NCBI GenBank assembly: GCA_017557475.1
Contig: JAFYYO010000048.1
Location: forward strand, 1-8,072
Source of the DNA: Bacteroidaceae bacterium
GTDB lineage: Bacteria; Bacteroidota; Bacteroidia; Bacteroidales; Bacteroidaceae
Length of the DNA stretch: 8,072 nucleotides
Direction of reading: 5' to 3'
A model generated the notes under the pieces. The model worked only from the letters and a program-made list of their open reading frames with translations, did not search any database and was not told where the DNA came from. Shown here piece by piece: positions 7,571-8,072 of this stretch. The position numbers and the translations under genes were made by a program. Position 1 is the first letter of the stretch; the number at the start of each line of letters is the position of its first letter.

Positions 7571-7658
7571 AACACGGCTCGCCTAGTTCGCCAACTAGCC
7601 ACGTCTAGTTTACCAACTAGCCACGCCTAGTTTGACAATTAGCCACGTCTAATTTCAC
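7571..7658. repeat. Tandem array of 18-bp palindromes, 22-bp period
   Basis: The unit AACTAG-CCACGY-CTAGTT occurs at 7593-7610 and 7615-7632. A third copy at 7637-7654 has AATTAG and CTAATT arms that stay perfectly complementary. A decayed copy at 7571-7588 (AACACG-GCTCGC-CTAGTT) matches 14 of 18 positions. Copies are separated by 4-nt spacers CGCC, TACC, TGAC, and TCAC follows the last. The loop CCACGY is constant while the spacers vary. In the alternative register, CTAGTT-N4-AACTAG hairpins also form, but the third then needs a G·U pair. The period of 22 bp is about two DNA turns. The array could act as RNA hairpins in the rpsN–rpsH transcript or as a protein-binding DNA array; function unknown. 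Confidence 0.88.
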
Positions 7659-7695
7659 ATCACTTCATAGCCTTCGGTAGAACGATTGAAAACTA

Positions 7696-7729
7696 TTGCG
7701 AAAAAGGAACTATTTCAATTTTAATATTG
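7696..7729 (+). promoter_or_regulatory. Weak Bacteroidota-type promoter candidate for rpsH
   Basis: TAATATTG at 7722-7729 matches the Bacteroidota -7 consensus TAnnTTTG at five of the six defined positions, and a TTG at 7696-7698 lies 23 bp upstream as a possible -33 element. A start point would fall around 7735, about 30 bp before the rpsH ATG. The match is imperfect, the spacing is long, and the surroundings are A/T-rich, so a chance match is quite possible. An internal promoter here would let rpsH and the genes after it be expressed independently. Confidence 0.3.
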
Positions 7730-7749
7730 TCGGGAGCGTCCCGATCAAT
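7726..7749 (+). promoter_or_regulatory. GC-rich hairpin upstream of rpsH
   Basis: TCGGGA (7730-7735), loop GCG, TCCCGA (7739-7744) form a perfect 6-bp stem. ATTG (7726-7729) and CAAT (7746-7749) extend it to 10 bp with a single bulged T at 7745. No T-run follows (ATTAAATTCTAATTT), so it is not a canonical intrinsic terminator. It ends 15 bp before the rpsH ATG and overlaps the -7 box of the promoter candidate. It could be an RNA element controlling rpsH in read-through transcripts, or a dyad operator in DNA. Both roles are inference. Confidence 0.6.
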
Positions 7750-7764
7750 TAAATTCTAATTTAT

Positions 7765-8072
7765 ATGACAGATCCAATTGCAGACTATTTGACAAGATTG
7801 CGCAACGCAATTCAGGCCAAACACAGAGTAGTGGAAGTGCCTGCGTCAAATCTTAAGAAGGAGATCACCAAGATCCTCTTCGAGAAGGGCTACATCCTGA
7901 ACTACAAGTTCGTGGACGACGGCCCTCAGGGTACAATCAAGATTGCCTTGAAGTATGATACCGTCAACAAGGTGAATGCTATCAAGAAGCTAATCAGAAT
8001 ATCCACGCCCGGTATGCGTAAGTACACCGGTTACAAGGATATGCCGAGAGTTATCAACGGATTGGGTATCGC
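7765..8072 (+). CDS. rpsH: 30S ribosomal protein uS8, N-terminal part (3' end outside window)
   Basis: uS8 binds the central domain of 16S rRNA and nucleates the 30S platform; in E. coli it represses the spc operon. The frame is open from the ATG at 7765 to the window edge, 102 complete codons of about 130 expected. It begins MTDPIADYLTRLRNAIQAKH and continues with VVEVPASNLKKEITKILFEKG and IKIALKYDT. It ends in the window with ISTPGMRKYTGYKDMPRVIN followed by GLGIA. This matches the uS8 N-terminal domain and linker; the C-terminal rRNA-binding signature lies outside. The order rplE-rpsN-rpsH is the canonical one, but the 260-bp spacer before it is not. The leader is A/T-rich with no SD. Confidence 0.97.
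   Translation, partial: MTDPIADYLTRLRNAIQAKHRVVEVPASNLKKEITKILFEKGYILNYKFVDDGPQGTIKIALKYDTVNKVNAIKKLIRISTPGMRKYTGYKDMPRVINGLGI

Larger units (their letters stand above)
7505..7764 (+). other. 260-bp non-coding interval separating rpsN from rpsH
   Basis: No convincing ORF is present on either strand; the only + strand ATG, at 7566, gives six codons. Positions 7505-7570 show nothing I can name. A palindrome array occupies about 7571-7658. Positions 7659-7695 are featureless, 7696-7729 hold a weak promoter candidate, and 7730-7744 a GC-rich hairpin. The last 20 bp before the rpsH ATG are A/T-rich, as expected for an SD-free start. I found no terminal inverted repeats or clear target duplication marking an insertion. 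Confidence 0.85.

Noticed and set aside
7566..7586. Short ORF in the rpsN–rpsH gap
   Set aside because: It has six codons from ATG to TAG, ends inside the palindrome array, and has no ribosome-binding signal.
7593..7632. TrpR-like operator, because of paired CTAG half-sites
   Set aside because: In the E. coli trp operator the CTAG half-sites are 8 bp apart. Here they alternate at 12 and 10 bp with a CCACGY insert, and the context has nothing to do with tryptophan.
7571..7658. CRISPR array
   Set aside because: The spacers are only 4 nt, the repeat is 18 bp and fully palindromic, and no cas gene is near.
7726..7764. Rho-independent terminator before rpsH
   Set aside because: The stem is good, but no run of T follows, and it lies within an operon just upstream of a start codon.
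7505..7764. MITE or IS remnant filling the rpsN–rpsH gap
   Set aside because: I compared the two ends and found no terminal inverted repeats, no clear target-site duplication and no transposase fragment. An insertion origin stays possible but is not shown.

Overview
The window is a stretch of the conserved str–S10–spc ribosomal-protein supercluster of a bacterium of the phylum Bacteroidota. It is most likely a Bacteroidales member close to Prevotella or Bacteroides. This rests on the protein sequences: uL2 reads [10 protein letters not shown] instead of the E. coli DHPHGGGEGR, uL22 carries a basic N-terminal extension, uS14 is the zinc-free long form, and uS17 begins [12 protein letters not shown]. 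It also rests on fusA being followed directly by rpsJ with no tuf between them, and on most start codons lacking a Shine-Dalgarno sequence and sitting behind A/T-rich leaders. The genus is an inference; no 16S gene is present.

All genes are on the + strand. Positions 1-766 hold the last 254 codons of fusA (EF-G domains III-end, IV and V). A 97-bp spacer follows, with a long-range inverted repeat (778-786 / 819-827) in the rpsJ leader. Then comes an uninterrupted run: rpsJ, rplC, rplD, rplW, rplB, rpsS, rplV, rpsC, rplP, rpmC, rpsQ, rplN, rplX, rplE, rpsN. Spacers run from a 1-bp overlap to 37 bp, so the genes are very probably co-transcribed and partly translationally coupled. The order is that of the E. 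coli S10 and spc operons fused without a break. The products assemble the 30S subunit (uS10, uS19, uS3, uS17, uS14, uS8) and the 50S subunit (uL3, uL4, uL23, uL2, uL22, uL16, uL29, uL14, uL24, uL5).

The exception is a 260-bp non-coding interval (7505-7764) between rpsN and rpsH, where most bacteria have only a few bases. It contains a tandem array of 18-bp palindromes spaced every 22 bp (about 7571-7654), a weak Bacteroidota-type promoter candidate (7696-7729), and a GC-rich hairpin (7730-7744, extendable to 7726-7749) just ahead of rpsH. rpsH runs off the right edge after 102 complete codons.

The coding part is ordinary core-genome sequence. The only structure that the genes do not explain is the rpsN–rpsH interval and, to a lesser degree, the rpsJ leader. 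I see no evidence for a new enzymatic or defence system here.
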